A model generated the notes under the pieces. That model worked only from the letters and a program-made list of their open reading frames with translations, did no database searches and was not told the DNA's origin. From Otatea glauca (Eukaryota > Streptophyta > Magnoliopsida > Poales > Poaceae), in the NCBI GenBank assembly GCA_036346275.1, contig CM070725.1:47802104-47866103 (forward strand): DNA of 64,000 nt. The letters are read 5' to 3'. The position numbers and the translations under genes are program-made. Position 1 is the stretch's first letter, and the number at the start of each line of letters is the position of its first letter. Of this stretch, positions 1-11,404 are shown piece by piece.

Positions 1-303
1 TTGTTTCCACTGTTTCTTATTGAACTCAAGCCATGATGGTGTTCATTTGTAATAATTGGCCATAAGGCTAATATCCTTTTGCTTAATTAATATTATATGC
101 TTCGTGATATGGATGTGTTGTTATCACTGTTTTCCACTGTGTGTGTTAGCTTTTTCTGGACTAACATAGGTTATACACAGAGGGTTTAGATTTGGAAATC
201 CGGTCCCGACACTATCAATGCAACTAAGAGCAATCTAACACATGGATTCGGATTTTTGTGAGGTAATTCTCTGTACTATAAAATAAAAATAAATATGATA
301 GTA

Positions 304-373
304 GCTAAGGATAAAAATCCTTCTGTGTCAACCTGACACGCTAAGGATAAAAATCCTTCTGTGTCAACCTGAC
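304..373. repeat. Two-copy tandem repeat, 36-bp period
   Basis: Two near-identical units start at 304 and 340. Each contains a small palindrome (AAGGATAAAAATCCTT) followed by CTGTGTCAACCTGAC. This is a local tandem duplication in otherwise featureless intergenic DNA. I see no gene in 1-800. The rest of that stretch is AT-rich with scattered copies of GGTACTGTAGCA near 670-735. Confidence 0.85.
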
Positions 374-819
374 GCTACAATACTAAGATGATATAGGGTT
401 TGTCCGATCTTTTATGGCGTAGGATTTGGATACTCATGTACTTTTTTATTAACACTAGTTGATCTCCCGCTGTTAGATGCAATAGACTTGCAACTCTTCG
501 ATTCACTAAAATCATATATATTAAACTTCATGGATACCGAGTGAAGTATATCGATATCTTAACTCTCAGCGAAAAGTAGGACGATCTTTAAAACAAATAA
601 TTCAATTATAACCATCACATAAAAGCGGTGTCTGTCCGAGGTTTACAATTTCGTATACGGAATCTGTACTGTAGCATGGGATGGTACTGCAGCGAGTGCA
701 CTGTATCGTAATAAATCTGGTACTGTAGCACGCACCGACCGACATGACTGGAATATGGTGTGGCGCTGGGTCTCGGTCATTATTGCTTATAGCCGTTACT
801 AAAAGATACGGTTAAGATC

Positions 820-3040
820 CGGGTTTAAAATCTCGTTTTGCTCCAAATCTCGTTTATGATCGAAGAATGAAATATTGGCGAGATTTAGTAACTTCGGACA
901 AATATTGGACGAAATAAAAAAACAAAAATTCAAATCCAGATTTTTTTTCTACCGAGAAAACCGAAAATTCGGCCGGTTTTGCCGAGATCTCGGCGAGATT
1001 TGCGAAAAATGGATCAAACGACGTCAAATAATTTTGAAATTGTTTTTGTAGGTTCTGATACATCAGTGATATTCCCATAAATATTTCAGATGATTATAAT
1101 ATTTAAAGAATTTTAAAAAATTCAAACATTGCTACTATCCTGATAAAACGCTGACCGGCAAGTTTGAACCAAATGAAAAATGAAACAAACCATGTTAGAA
1201 AGTTTTGAAATTTTTTTTGCATGGTTTTGATGCATCACTAATGTTATCATAAAATTTTTAGATGATTATCAAGCTTCATGAATTTTAAAAAATTCTGACA
1301 GTGCTACTATGATGATAAAAGCTTTACCGGCATAACTTCAACCACATGAAAAATTGTACAAACCATGTTATAAAATTTTGAAAATTTTTGTGGATGGTAC
1401 TGATTTATCATAAATGTTTCTATAAAATTTTCATATGATGATCAAGCTTCAAGATGTTCCAAAAATTCTAAGAGTGCTACGTCCTCGTAAAAGCCTAATG
1501 ATCTATAAATAGATTTTCTTTAGCAACCAAAATATGTTTAAATTTTTTGAAAATTTTGAATAATAGTTATAAGGAAATTCTTAAGATCTCATAAAAATTT
1601 TGAATCATGATCAGACTCCAGTGAATTTATAAAATTCTTACAATTATAGTGTACCATTTATATTCTTTCTGTTTTTGACTTTTGAAATATAACAAATAAA
1701 GTTCAATTTATACATAGATTTGATTGAGCAAACAAAAAAATTATTTTTATAAATTTTATATAATGATATTGAGTTAATTATTAAGCTCACATCAAAATTT
1801 TGGATCATGATCACACTCGAGAAAATTTATAAAATTCTAACAATGTTACTGTCCCAATTATGTTCATTCTGTTTTTGATTTTTTAAAGATAACAAATGAA
1901 GTTAAATTATTTTGAAAAAATTTCTGTATGATACTACACTGTGAAAACCGCTTGTATCAGTCCGGTATGAAAAGCAAAACTACCCGGTTTACCATCAAGT
2001 TTAAATTCAAATTCAAAAATTTCGAAAATTTTGAAAAAAAATTATCCAAAAATCCTAAAATTATTATTAATAGCTATATGAACTTTGGTGTGAATATTGT
2101 TTGAAAAACAAAGTTTGGAGACGTTTTTGAGCCATTCAAAATGTAGAAATTAGAAAATCCAAAAAACGAAATTAAAAGTATTTTTAGTAGCAATATTTAC
2201 TTCAACATATTTTAGTAACAACATTTGTTCAAGTAGCAATATTTACTTAAACATATTTTAGTAACAATATTTGTTTAATTATATTTAGTAGCAATATTTG
2301 TTCAAGTATGTCAAGTAGCAGTATTTGTTGAAGCATGTAAAGTAGTAATATTTGTTCAATTATGTCAAGTAGCAATATTTATTGAAGTATATTTAGTAGT
2401 AATATTTGTTCAATTATATTTAGTAGCAATATTTGTTGAATTATATTTAGTACCAATATTTATTCAATTATATTTAGTAGCAATATTTGTTCAAGTATAT
2501 TTAGTAGCAATGGAAGGTGTTGATATGTGAATGGTGTTGGTATGTGAATGTCATTATGTGAATGCCTATTTTTGCACTTGTTGGATTGATATGTGAGTAG
2601 TATTGAAATGAAAGATTATTTGTTGATATATTATTGCTAAATGCCTACTTTACAACTTGCAATTGTCTAAAATATAGCAAAGGTCATGTCAAAAATTTTC
2701 ATATTTAGGAAAGTTTATGCCGGAATTTTTTTCATGTTTTTCCACACTTTTTTATATATTTCTTATATTTTTCCTAATTTTTGGGCCTTCAATGGCTTTT
2801 TACAAATTTTACAACATTTTTTTGCAATTTTCCTTTTTTTTCCAAATCTCACCGGTTTTTGGCGGTTTTTGTCAAAAAAATCACTCAAATTTCGAGCCTT
2901 TTCGAGCATTTTTCGTCCATTTTGTTCGAAATTCGCTCGCCGGTTGGACCAGATTTCAAATTCGTTTGACTTTCCAAACCGTTCGGTTTTGAGCGAATTT
3001 CGAGCTGATTTTCGCGGTTTTCGACACTCTCGGGTCGTTG
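820..3040. repeat. Non-coding dispersed repeat, diverged copy A
   Basis: From about 840 to 2060 this stretch aligns block by block with the element at 45227-46663. Both share a CGAGATTT/CGAAATTTC-rich start, the phrase TACCGAGAAAA, and repeated GATGATTATCAAGCTTCATGAA-like segments separated by CTGATAAAA blocks. Copy A is longer because it also contains the minisatellite at 2186-2512 and a pyrimidine-rich stretch at 2690-3050. No long conserved protein is visible. I could not define its terminal repeats or a target duplication, so the ends are approximate. Confidence 0.6.
2186..2512. repeat. AT-rich minisatellite, about 13 units of 26 bp
   Basis: The core AGTAGCAATATTTGTTCAA recurs about every 26 bp, with variants AGTAACAATATTT, AGTAGTAATATTT and AGTACCAATATTT. 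About 13 copies can be counted. It sits inside dispersed repeat copy A and is absent from copy B at 45 kb, so it expanded after the two copies diverged. Confidence 0.85.
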
Positions 3041-3123
3041 AAATCCGAGTTAGAAATGGTATTGTTAACCTCGGTAGAGAGTATAGACTCCTTGCCTGAA
3101 ATCTTGACACCTTTAAACGCATC

Positions 3124-3319
3124 CTCCTTTGCTTATATATGTATTCGATCCAATCAGTCGCCTAGATATACACGTACGCGCGCCATTCATGCGCTTAGGA
3201 CAAGTAGTCATCCTTGTTCGCATCGAACATACGCACGTACGACGTCTAGCTCGCCCAAGACGTGTGCACGCAGCTAGCTAGCTCGGTATACGTAGGCGCG
3301 CGCCTTCTCGTCGGCGAGG
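3124..3319 (+). promoter_or_regulatory. Probable ABCG core promoter and 5' UTR
   Basis: TTATATATG near 3132-3140 is a plausible TATA box about 185 bp before the start codon at 3320. CCAAT lies shortly downstream at about 3152. The dispersed repeat ends within roughly 100 bp upstream, so distal promoter sequence may have been displaced. Transcription start is not visible from sequence. Confidence 0.4.
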
Positions 3320-4098
3320 ATGGAGTACAGGGAGGAGCAGCCGCCGGCGGTGGCGACGGCGCTCACCGGTGAAGAAGGCGCCACGGCGACGTCGGAGAGG
3401 TTGCCAAGGCCGCTCACCCACGACGACAACCGCGGCTTCCTCCAGATGCTCCGCGACAAGGAGGAAAGGTACGCGTGCATATGCAGCACATGACATGTAT
3501 ACTAGCTCATCGATATATATATGTTATATGTATGGTTAGAGACTGGTGCAGGATTGTGTTTGCTAACTGTACATGGTGCTTGCGTGCATGCATGGCGTAC
3601 GTACGAACGCATGGATGCGCGGTGAATCCTCTTCTCAGGCTGGGAGTTGGAGCGGCGAAGGTGGAGGCGCGGTTCAAGAAGCTGACCGTGGAAGCGGACG
3701 CGCGCGTCGGCCGCCGCACCGTGCCGACGCTGCTCAACTGCGCCATCAACGCCGCCCAGGTACATGCGATCCACAAAATTTTTTGTTTTGGATTCGATCT
3801 ACTGCCGTTGATTATTTCCGAATCTTGCTTTGCTGCGTGTTTTTTTTTTCCTGTCCGAGTTGAAAGTGCTTTCGCTTTCTCTCTTCTTGGATCATGTATG
3901 GCTGGCATTGCAACTGTTTGAGAGAGAGATTCGGTGGATTCGTTGAGGCACGTCGAATGGATTGTGATCCATGGATCAGTTGAGGTCCGTGTATAGGTTA
4001 CGGAGTGCGCGCATGAGGGAAGGTCGAGAAGCTCGAATCAAGTGCTAGGACGATCCTTTAGCTCTCTTGGGTTGTTTGTTCGTTGAGAAAAACTGGTA

Positions 4099-4358
4099 TT
4101 CCCTCCTGCAGTTATCGTTTTTAAGGTTGGTAACTTCGTATAGTCAAAATTCTGAAATTTTCACTGTTAATATCTTTTTAAATATTTAAATTGAATACAT
4201 GAACGAAAATTATATAGGTAGATTTGTCTCGAAAAGTATTTTCATAATATTATAATTTTGTTAGGTTTTATAAATATATTATAATAGAAATTAATGTCAA
4301 GACTATGTTTTACAGACCGTGGACTTCTAAAACAAAAACTATTTGTGAACGGAGTGAA
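4099..4358. mobile_element. Stowaway-like MITE in ABCG intron 2
   Basis: The element runs from TTCCCTCC to GGAGTGAA, flanked by TA on both sides (4097-4098 and 4359-4360). The ends are inverted and share GTTNNC..TAGTTTTTG-type sequence. The AT-rich interior shares AATATTTAAA(T)TGAATA and TATAATA blocks with the MITE at 46727-46961, so both belong to one family. No coding capacity. Confidence 0.65.
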
Positions 4359-4793
4359 TAGTTGGTTAATTAGTAGAGTGGGAATCGATGAATGTCGAGT
4401 AGGGATGTACTGGGTCGAGCGCCCTGTAATTAGCCCGTATCGAGTCCTCAGGGTAACCACAAGTTACTCGATATCGGCTTATCGACTCGACTCTCATCAG
4501 AGTTGGAAAAAATTCAAAAAATCTAAATGTTAGCAGTTAAGCATTTATTGCTCTCGTCTGCAGCGCCAAGATGGGTACAGCGTCATCATTCCGCCTTTCG
4601 CGCCGATCGATATGCCGTACTAGGGAGAATGAACCGTTCACCTAGAGAGAGGATTTTGGCCCATAAATTTCCATACCTAAAACTGTAGCCATTCCCCTCC
4701 TTTTTCGCCTCCATCCTTACTCTCGAAACCTCCATCGCACTCCTAAAGCCCTAGCGCCACCATCTCTAAAGAAATTATTCCGCATTCTCCTCA

Positions 4794-5655
4794 ATGGCGT
4801 CCAAACCCTCAACCAGTGTCGGGGTTGCTGCGCCACCGGAGAAGAAACCTGAGATGGCTGAGGCGGCCTTTGAGGACGAAGCCCTCTGAAAGGTGTGGCA
4901 GGAGCCGATCATGATGGAGAAGCGTCTAGCCGACTTGGAGAAGGATGGCTTCATCCATCCGCGGGAGTTCTTCCACCGGAGACCATCACAAGGTGAATCA
5001 TATCCCACCCTTGAGAATGAGGATGAGACCATCGTTTTTGAGACCTTCCGCTGCGGGCTAAGCTTTCCTCCTCTGTTTTTGCTCTATGTTCTTGAGCTCT
5101 ACCAGATTCAGCTTTTCCACCTGAGCCCTAATTCTATCACAATGCTCAGCGTGTGTCCACTTTTGTGAGGCTTTTTTGGGCATCAGCGCAGGTCTCAACC
5201 TGTTCCGCCACTTCTATAATCTGAAGAGGGAGATGAAAAATGCAGCTATTGGGGGTGTCGATTTTCACCTCAGCAACGGCGTGTCGAACTCTTATATTTC
5301 TGTCATCGTTACTTCCTCCTGGTAGTCGAACTGGAAGAAACGGTGGTTTTACATCAACTCCCCGAACACCGTGAATTACCCCATAGCTTATCGGCCACTC
5401 TTGCTTCATCCGATTAACCACTGGACTAGAGCCCCTCCTGCGACTGCTCGAACTTATTATGTTCGAAAGATCGAGGAGATAAGGAAGATCGGGTTGACTG
5501 GGTGGCACGTCGCTATGGATTTCCTCAAGCGCCGGTCGAGTCCGCTAAAATATAGAGATCACCTCGCTTGGGACTACTCCAGAGTCGATGCGACCAGGGA
5601 CAATCATGAAAGTAAACATTTGCAATACTTTTGTTTTCCTTACTCTAGTCTATGA
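4794..5655 (+). pseudogene. Antisense ORF remnant, plant 'putative gypsy-type transposon' domain
   Basis: The reading starts with MASKPSTSVGVAAPPEKK at 4794, stops at 4887 and resumes in another frame as KDGFIHPREFFHRRP. It then gives a hydrophobic block (CGLSFPPLFLLYVLELYQIQ, then LFHLSPNSI). This resembles the N-terminal domain of proteins annotated in grasses as putative gypsy-type transposon (Pfam PF04195). Frameshifts and stops break it. It lies on the strand opposite to the gypsy pol genes. Function in the element is unknown. The assignment is from recalled domain character, not a search. Confidence 0.5.
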
Positions 5656-7411
5656 GTAGCGAACTGACCTATTTTTTGCTAGATCTGCCGAACTCGGACA
5701 TCTCCTCTAGGTTGAGCAAGATGTTCCAAGGCTCAAAACCTGGCGCTTGTGGCATCGAAGCTTACTCGCTTGCCAATCCCCGGCCAGAGGTGAGTGTTCT
5801 GTCAGAGACATCTTCGCATCGCCGTGCATCTGTTGTCTGCTTTGACTTAACATCCCCTCAGGAGACCAAGTTCGACGATGTCAGTGAGCCAATCGAGGGA
5901 GTCATCAGCCTGAATGACAACGTCCTCGCCGACTTCGAACCTTCTTTGGATGATCCAGTGCCTGTCATTGACCCAAGCGGGGGCGAAACGGCTCTGGAAC
6001 AAGAGGCGACCGAATCTCCTCGAGTGAGGAGGTCGGTGTCTCCAGCACTCCGCCGACCTACCAAACGGCTCCGAACCTTGTCGGCGTGCCCGTCCGACCA
6101 GGTATCCTTCAATTGTTCGTTTGGATGTTATGAGATCGCTCATGATGTAATTCAACAAATGCTGGATGATCAGCGAGCCGCCTTGGGGGTCGATACGCAG
6201 AGGTCGATGACTCCTCCACAGACGTCTCCTCGAGAAGGATCTTCATCAACAGATCAGTCGAACAGGTATCATTGTTATCAAGCAATGTCTCCTGTATTAG
6301 CGAACTTCCGCTCACAGTAACTGCTTGCTTTACAGATTACCCCGTCGGCCACTGACCTACCAGCACCGTGTCCTCCACTGGTCGCACCGATTGAGAAGAC
6401 AACCGCCGAGTCAAGCCGGTCCAGATGAATGTGCAGGCGAAAATCCGACTGGCAAGGTGAGTTATCCTCCCTTTCTCCTCATAAACTTTTTCCTTGAGTT
6501 CGTCAGAGGTGTTAAGCAAATAGCCTTTTTACAAGAAGGGTGCGCCCAACGGTGCTGCTACCGTGGCGGCATCGTCATCCTTGGACATGGCCAGCACCAC
6601 CACGGTTCCTCATCTGGAGGATCCTGTTGAGCATTCCGGTGACCCCACGATGGTTACAATCCAAGGTCCTTCAACTTCCCAACGCCTTGGGTGTTCTGGT
6701 TTGTTCTGAAACCTCAAATCCGGGCATGTGAACACGAACCACCCTGTGTTGCCTTCCGTTCTTCCCCTCACTCTATTTTTGACACATCTTGGCTTCTTAC
6801 CGCAGCGCGTGGCCAACACCCTGCTTGAGGCTGAAGTTTTCTGCGATCAATCCCATCGGCAGATTGAGCGGCTCATGGCCTCCCATGACCAAGTGCTCAA
6901 GATGAAGAATGCCGAGCTAGAGGCGCTCAGGGCTAAACTGAAGGGTACTCTGGCTGACGCTGAGAAGCAGGAGGAGTAGCTAAAGGCTGAGAAAACCACT
7001 GCAGAAGCTATACTGGTCGAGGCCAAGCCTAACCGAGACAAGGCGAAAGCAAGCAAGAAAACGGTTGAGGTCGAAAAGGCTGCATTAGATGCGACACTCG
7101 CCACTTTGCAGTCGAAGACACTCGAACATATGACCACTTCAGCCCATCTCGCGACTTCTTACATGCTTGGCATGGTGAAGAGCCACCATCCAGACCTGGA
7201 CCTTTCAAGACTGGACGAAGGATTCACGTGTGAGGCGATCAAACTGCCAATTACATCGAGTCCTTCGCAGGCCTTTCCGAGAGGTTCGTGGCCGGATTGG
7301 AGCTATCAAATAGGGATGATGATGCCAACCAAGGTGCCTCGGCCTGACTATGTCGATGTAAAAATCAACACTTTTCTCGCTACCGCGGTTTTTAATGACA
7401 GTACTAATTAA
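5652..7411 (+). pseudogene. Antisense ORF remnant, disordered region then coiled coil
   Basis: This probably continues the gypsy antisense gene. An open stretch at 5652-6320 is rich in Ser, Pro and acidic residues. Around 6809-7110 a heptad-like coiled coil reads AELEALRAKLKGTLADAEKQ, then a TAG at 6976-6978, then more coiled coil in the same frame. A tail at 7106-7411 contains HHPDLDLSRLDEGF. Introns are likely but I could not fix them. Coiled coils like this are common in the C-terminal half of PF04195-type transposon proteins. Broken by at least one stop. Confidence 0.45.
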
Positions 7412-7984
7412 TCTGCTTGTCTATCGTGCCTTGTCTCTTATTTCCCTGCCGATGAAAAATAGAGTAGCACAAGTAGATGCAAATCCAATTTAGCACTCAT
7501 AAACCCTTAGTAAGCGGCTTCACATGCCTTATTATATCTGCACACAATGCTAGAAAAAATCTTTCGTTAAATGACTCAGCACCCGAGCGTACACTCGGAG
7601 AGGCCATACATAACATAAACGCTATATACGTCGAGTAGAACACTACATGACTTTTACAAGCCTTCATCGACCATGTGACATAGACTGTAGCAAACAAGAA
7701 CTTGCCGAGTAGCGCACGTAGAATCGACTAGAGGTCTCGTCTCCCACCGGCCACTGAGCTTTAGATGTCTGAAATCTGATGCTCATATGCGCGCAGGATA
7801 GAATTACTCATTGCCGGATTCAAGCATGGCCACACTTTAGTTTTGTTTACTGACATTCTAAGTGCGTGATCGAGTAAATGCGTGCAAAAATTCGCATGTT
7901 CCACAAATAGAAAAAATGAACCTACTATACCCTGCTCAACAACTGTACGGATCGAATAACAAAGAGCAAATAAGGTACAAGGTC

Positions 7985-8345
7985 ACCTGTAGCCCCCGAC
8001 TCCTTACTCGATGATGTGTCATTGGGTAGGGAGTAGAGTGACGCAAGCACAATATCTTGATGTAGCCCCCGAACCTTTACACGATAGCTAGATCGACCCA
8101 AAAGAGTGAGGCGTTAGCATCACCGATACTTGTTGCGACTCCAAACCTCTTATTCGATAGATACATCGACCTAAGAGTGGAATCATTCAAGCGATGTAGC
8201 CCCCGACCGTCTACTCGATGAATATATTAAGCAGACGATAGAGCATATGCGTCGATAAAATGCATGACGTAGCCCCCGCCCCTCCACCCGATGGCTATAT
8301 CGAGGAGAAGGTAGATCATAAGTATCAATTGCAACCCTTACACAC
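7985..8345. repeat. Tandem repeat, about 70-bp unit, TGTAGCCCCCGA core
   Basis: TGTAGCCCCCGAC or close variants start at 7989, 8061, 8195 and 8268, and a degenerate unit lies near 8129. Each is followed by a (C/T)TACTCGATG..TATATCGA-like phrase. Spacing is 66-73 bp. It lies inside the non-coding part of the gypsy remnant, between the two antisense ORF blocks. I see no gene in 7412-8595. Confidence 0.75.
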
Positions 8346-8596
8346 GGAAGCATGAGCCCCCAAGCATATTGGTCGAAGTAGAATCCAAACGAACGAAGTA
8401 GATGAACAACATAACTTCATCGCAGTGATTGAACTCTGTTACTGTTTTTCGCGTCTTTTCAGCGTCCACGCGGCGCACCATAAAGTGGCGTCTCTTCGGT
8501 TTACGCATTTGTGTGGAAGCGCGACCGTCGTCTCATGGATTGGGACAGACACGAATCTAGATAGATTTCGATTACAGTGTGACTTGTTCCCTGAGC

Positions 8597-8604
8597 TATA
8601 AATA
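8597..8604 (+). promoter_or_regulatory. TATA box for the antisense ORF
   Basis: TATAAATA follows CTGAGC and lies about 85 bp before the ATG at 8686. The spacing fits a plant core promoter with a 5' leader of about 50 bp. It points along the + strand, opposite to the gypsy pol genes. Confidence 0.5.
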
Positions 8605-8685
8605 GACGGGACCTATAGTCGCCTGTCACATCTCATCTTTTCTCTTGTCCTCTGCTCGCATCGCCTTAGTTCATCAACCGCAACC

Positions 8686-9195
8686 ATGGATTCTCCTCCA
8701 CCGTTGCCTCCCTCTGCGATCATCCTTAGTGAATCCCTTCCCCCTACTCCACTGGCAATAGTTTCTCCAGGGAGGATCATCATTTCTTCCGATGAAGAAG
8801 ATGAGATCGATTGGGAGACCATTGAGAAGAAGGTTTGGCCGGAGGAGGACGAAGTCACAAGCAAGTTGAGGGTCATCGTCGGAGAAAATGACGCCACCCC
8901 TGCTCCCTTCGCAAGAGCAGATGCCACCGCCGACACACGAGGAGAAGAAAGTGAAGCCGCCGGTGCCGGAGAAGGTGGTGAAGCTCAAGACAACTTCATC
9001 GGCCTGGCGCTTGCTCGCCCTCCAAGCCATCTCGGTGCTCGGAGGTTGGAGAGGTCACCTTTCCCATCAACTGGCGGTCGGATCTTCGCATCCTCCTCTG
9101 GTCCGTACAGAGGACTCAAGCCCATCCTAGGGACCATCCTTTTCCGATCCCCGTGGATGGAGGGACGACGGCGTGATGCCTCCGAGGACAAGTAG
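8686..9195 (+). CDS. Intact 169-residue antisense ORF in gypsy remnant
   Basis: An uninterrupted ORF starts MDSPPPLPPSAIILSE and ends before 9196. It begins with a Pro-rich segment, then an acidic stretch (ISSDEEDEIDWETIEKKVW) and a low-complexity Ala/Glu/Gly region. I do not recognise a catalytic domain. It is preceded by TATAAATA at 8597 and lies opposite to pol, between integrase and the tandem repeat. Accessory antisense ORFs in this position are known in some grass gypsy elements. It is the only unbroken reading frame in the remnant, but it may be transcribed without being functional. Confidence 0.45.
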   Translation: MDSPPPLPPSAIILSESLPPTPLAIVSPGRIIISSDEEDEIDWETIEKKVWPEEDEVTSKLRVIVGENDATPAPFARADATADTRGEESEAAGAGEGGEAQDNFIGLALARPPSHLGARRLERSPFPSTGGRIFASSSGPYRGLKPILGTILFRSPWMEGRRRDASEDK

Positions 9196-9301
9196 TAGTA
9201 GTGTACCTATCTTAATATGTAATAGGATAGACTTTTGTTAGCAAAATTTTAATGAAATCATACTTATATGGATCTTAGTTGCAATGCAATGTCTTCTTTA
9301 T

Positions 9302-11402
9302 TCATGTATGAAACTTTCTCAACTGGTCGATATTCCATGAGTTTCCAAGTATCACCCCTTCCGATGTCGATAGCCGTACAGATCCTGGTCGAGTCACTTC
9401 AACCACCACATAGGGACCTTCCCACTTAGGCGATAGCTTATTGCGATTATCTTGCTTTTGCACCTTTCGTAATACTAAGTCTCCGGCGGCGAGCACTCTA
9501 TCCTGGATTTTTTGGCCATGATATCTGTGTAAGACCTGCTGATACTTAGCCGCTTGAATGGATGCTCGATCTCTGAATTCTTCGAGTAGATTTACTTCAT
9601 CTGCCGCGCTTGCTCTTGTTCCTCTTCCAAGTAGTTATCCACTCGAGATGACTTGAACGTTAACTCAGTCAGAAGCACGGCTTTGCTCCATAGATCAAGA
9701 AAAACGACGTTTCACCAATGACTAGACTAGTCAAAGTTCGAACAGCCCATAGCACCGAGGGGAGTTACTTCGCCCACCGGATTGAGTAAGCATTGAGCCT
9801 ATCGAACACGCGGGTCTTGATCCCCTGCAAGATTAAGCTATTGGCTCGCTCGACCAGACCGTTACTTTGAGGATGAGCCACGGAGGCAAAGCAGAGTTTG
9901 ATACCCAATTCTTCGCAAAAGACTATGAAAGCATTGCTTTTGAACTGGCTGCCATTGTCTGTGATTACTCGATTAGGGATGCCAAATTGAGTAACATGCT
10001 TCTCATGAATTTCATAGCTGCTTCTGAGGTGATGTTCCTGACGGGTTTGGCCTTGATCCACTTAGTGAACGTGTCGATAGCCACGAACAGAAACTTGTAA
10101 CCTCCTTGAGCTCTTGGGAACGGTCCCAAGATATCCATGCCCCAGACAGAGAAGGGCCAAGATAGAGGAATAGTTTGCAGTGCTTGGGCTGGTCGGATGG
10201 TTTGCTTGCCATAGAATTGGCATCTCTCACACTTTTTCACTAGATCGCAAGCATCTTGGAGGCCGGTCGGCCAATAGAACCCTTGTCGAAAAACTTTCCC
10301 GACCAAGGTGTGATAGGACGCATGGTTGTCGCAGATGCCTCCATGGACATCGAGCAATATTTTAGTGCCCTCCTCCTGAGTGATGCATTTCATCAAGATT
10401 CTATTACTCCCCTTTCGATAGAGCTTGTTGTTTACCAATGCGTATAGCTTGGACTTACATGCAATTTTCTCAGTTGTTGCATCATCGTTAGGGATCTCTC
10501 GACCTTCGAGATAGAGTTGGAATGGAGTCATCCAAGTCGGCTCGCGTTCGAGTAGTGCAGCTTTCGTGTCTGCAGGTTCTACCTCACTAACTCGACCAGG
10601 CTGTTGGTCGAGTTAGACAGCATCTGCCTCCCGTCTGGGGTAGATGGATGGTTTGAGGAGTTTCTCGATGAAGACTCCTGCGGGCGTGGGCGAACGGGAC
10701 GAAGCGAGCCTGGCAAGTTTGTCGATGACGGAATTGTCATATCGCCTGATATGCCTAACCTCAAGCTCTTCGAACTTGTGCTCTAGCTTGCGAACTTCGC
10801 TCAGGTATGCCTCCATGTTGTCGTCCGAACACTGGTACTCCTTTTGTACTTGGTTCACGACTAGCTGTGAGTCCCCTTTCACGAGTAATCGTCTGATGCC
10901 AAGTGACGCAGCCATGCGGAGATCGTTGACTAGTCCCTCGTATTCTGCAACATTATTTGAAGCTTGAAAATCAAGTTGGATAACGTATTTTATCTCCTCA
11001 CTTGTCGGAGATTTGAGCACGATGCCAGCCCTCGAGCCCTGCATCGTGAGTGACCCATCGAAGAACATTGTCTAGTGGTCATCGACCGCCTTGTGCTTCT
11101 TCTGCTCGACATGCGTCCATTCCTCGATGAAGTCTACCAAGACTCCTGACTTGATGCTAGTTCGTGGCGCAAAGTCAATCTTGAACTCGTTGAGTTCAAC
11201 CGCCCACTACGCGATTCGTCTCATCGCCTCTCGGTTGCGTATTATCTCCTTGAGCGGATACGTTGTTATGACCGTAATCTTGTGCGTCTGAAAGTAGTGT
11301 CGCAGCTTTCGAGAAGTCATCAAAATGGCGTATAGCATCTTCTGCACCTGAGGGTACCACAACTTAGCGTCGTGCAAGGCCTCGCTCACGTAGTACACCG
11401 GC
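9302..11402 (-). pseudogene. Gypsy pol remnant: RT end, RNase H, integrase
   Basis: Pieces in order on the minus strand are as follows. 11402-11207 is the end of reverse transcriptase (VYYVSEALHDAKLWYPQVQK). 11068-10613 is RNase H (FFDGS, EYEGL, GDSQLV supplying acidic residues). 10531-9965 is the integrase zinc-binding region (H..H..CERC) with WGMDILGPFP. 10061-9765 is the rest of the integrase core with ITDNGSQF and HPQSNGLVERAN, which completes a D,D,E set. 9496-9302 is the C-terminal fold with WEGPYVVVEV. The pieces are in different frames and stops separate them. Expression of a working polyprotein is not possible as it stands. Confidence 0.85.
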
Positions 11403-11404
11403 GT

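Larger units (their letters stand above)
4790..11402 (-). mobile_element. Truncated Ty3/gypsy retrotransposon with antisense ORFs
   Basis: On the minus strand, reading down from 11402, there are the end of reverse transcriptase, RNase H, integrase and the integrase C-terminus, ending at 9302. The 3' region (about 9230 down to 4790) carries ORFs on the opposite strand, an arrangement known in Grande/RIRE2-like grass gypsy elements. The 5' LTR, gag, protease and most of reverse transcriptase are missing. The element is cut at 11402, where CACTA sequence begins. I could not identify an LTR on the low-coordinate side, so that limit is approximate. Multiple stops make it non-functional. Confidence 0.75.

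Noticed and set aside
2686..3122. Overlapping ORFs of 62-137 codons on both strands
   Set aside because: They are Phe-rich or Arg/Lys-rich low-complexity readings of a pyrimidine-rich repeat, with no domain character and open in several frames at once.
4359..4790. Possible 3' LTR of the gypsy remnant
   Set aside because: I found no TG..CA-bounded sequence with a second copy or adjacent polypurine tract, so an LTR cannot be supported.
7985..8345. Possible CRISPR-like array
   Set aside because: Units are whole tandem repeats of about 70 bp in plant transposon DNA, with no constant repeat and variable spacer pattern.
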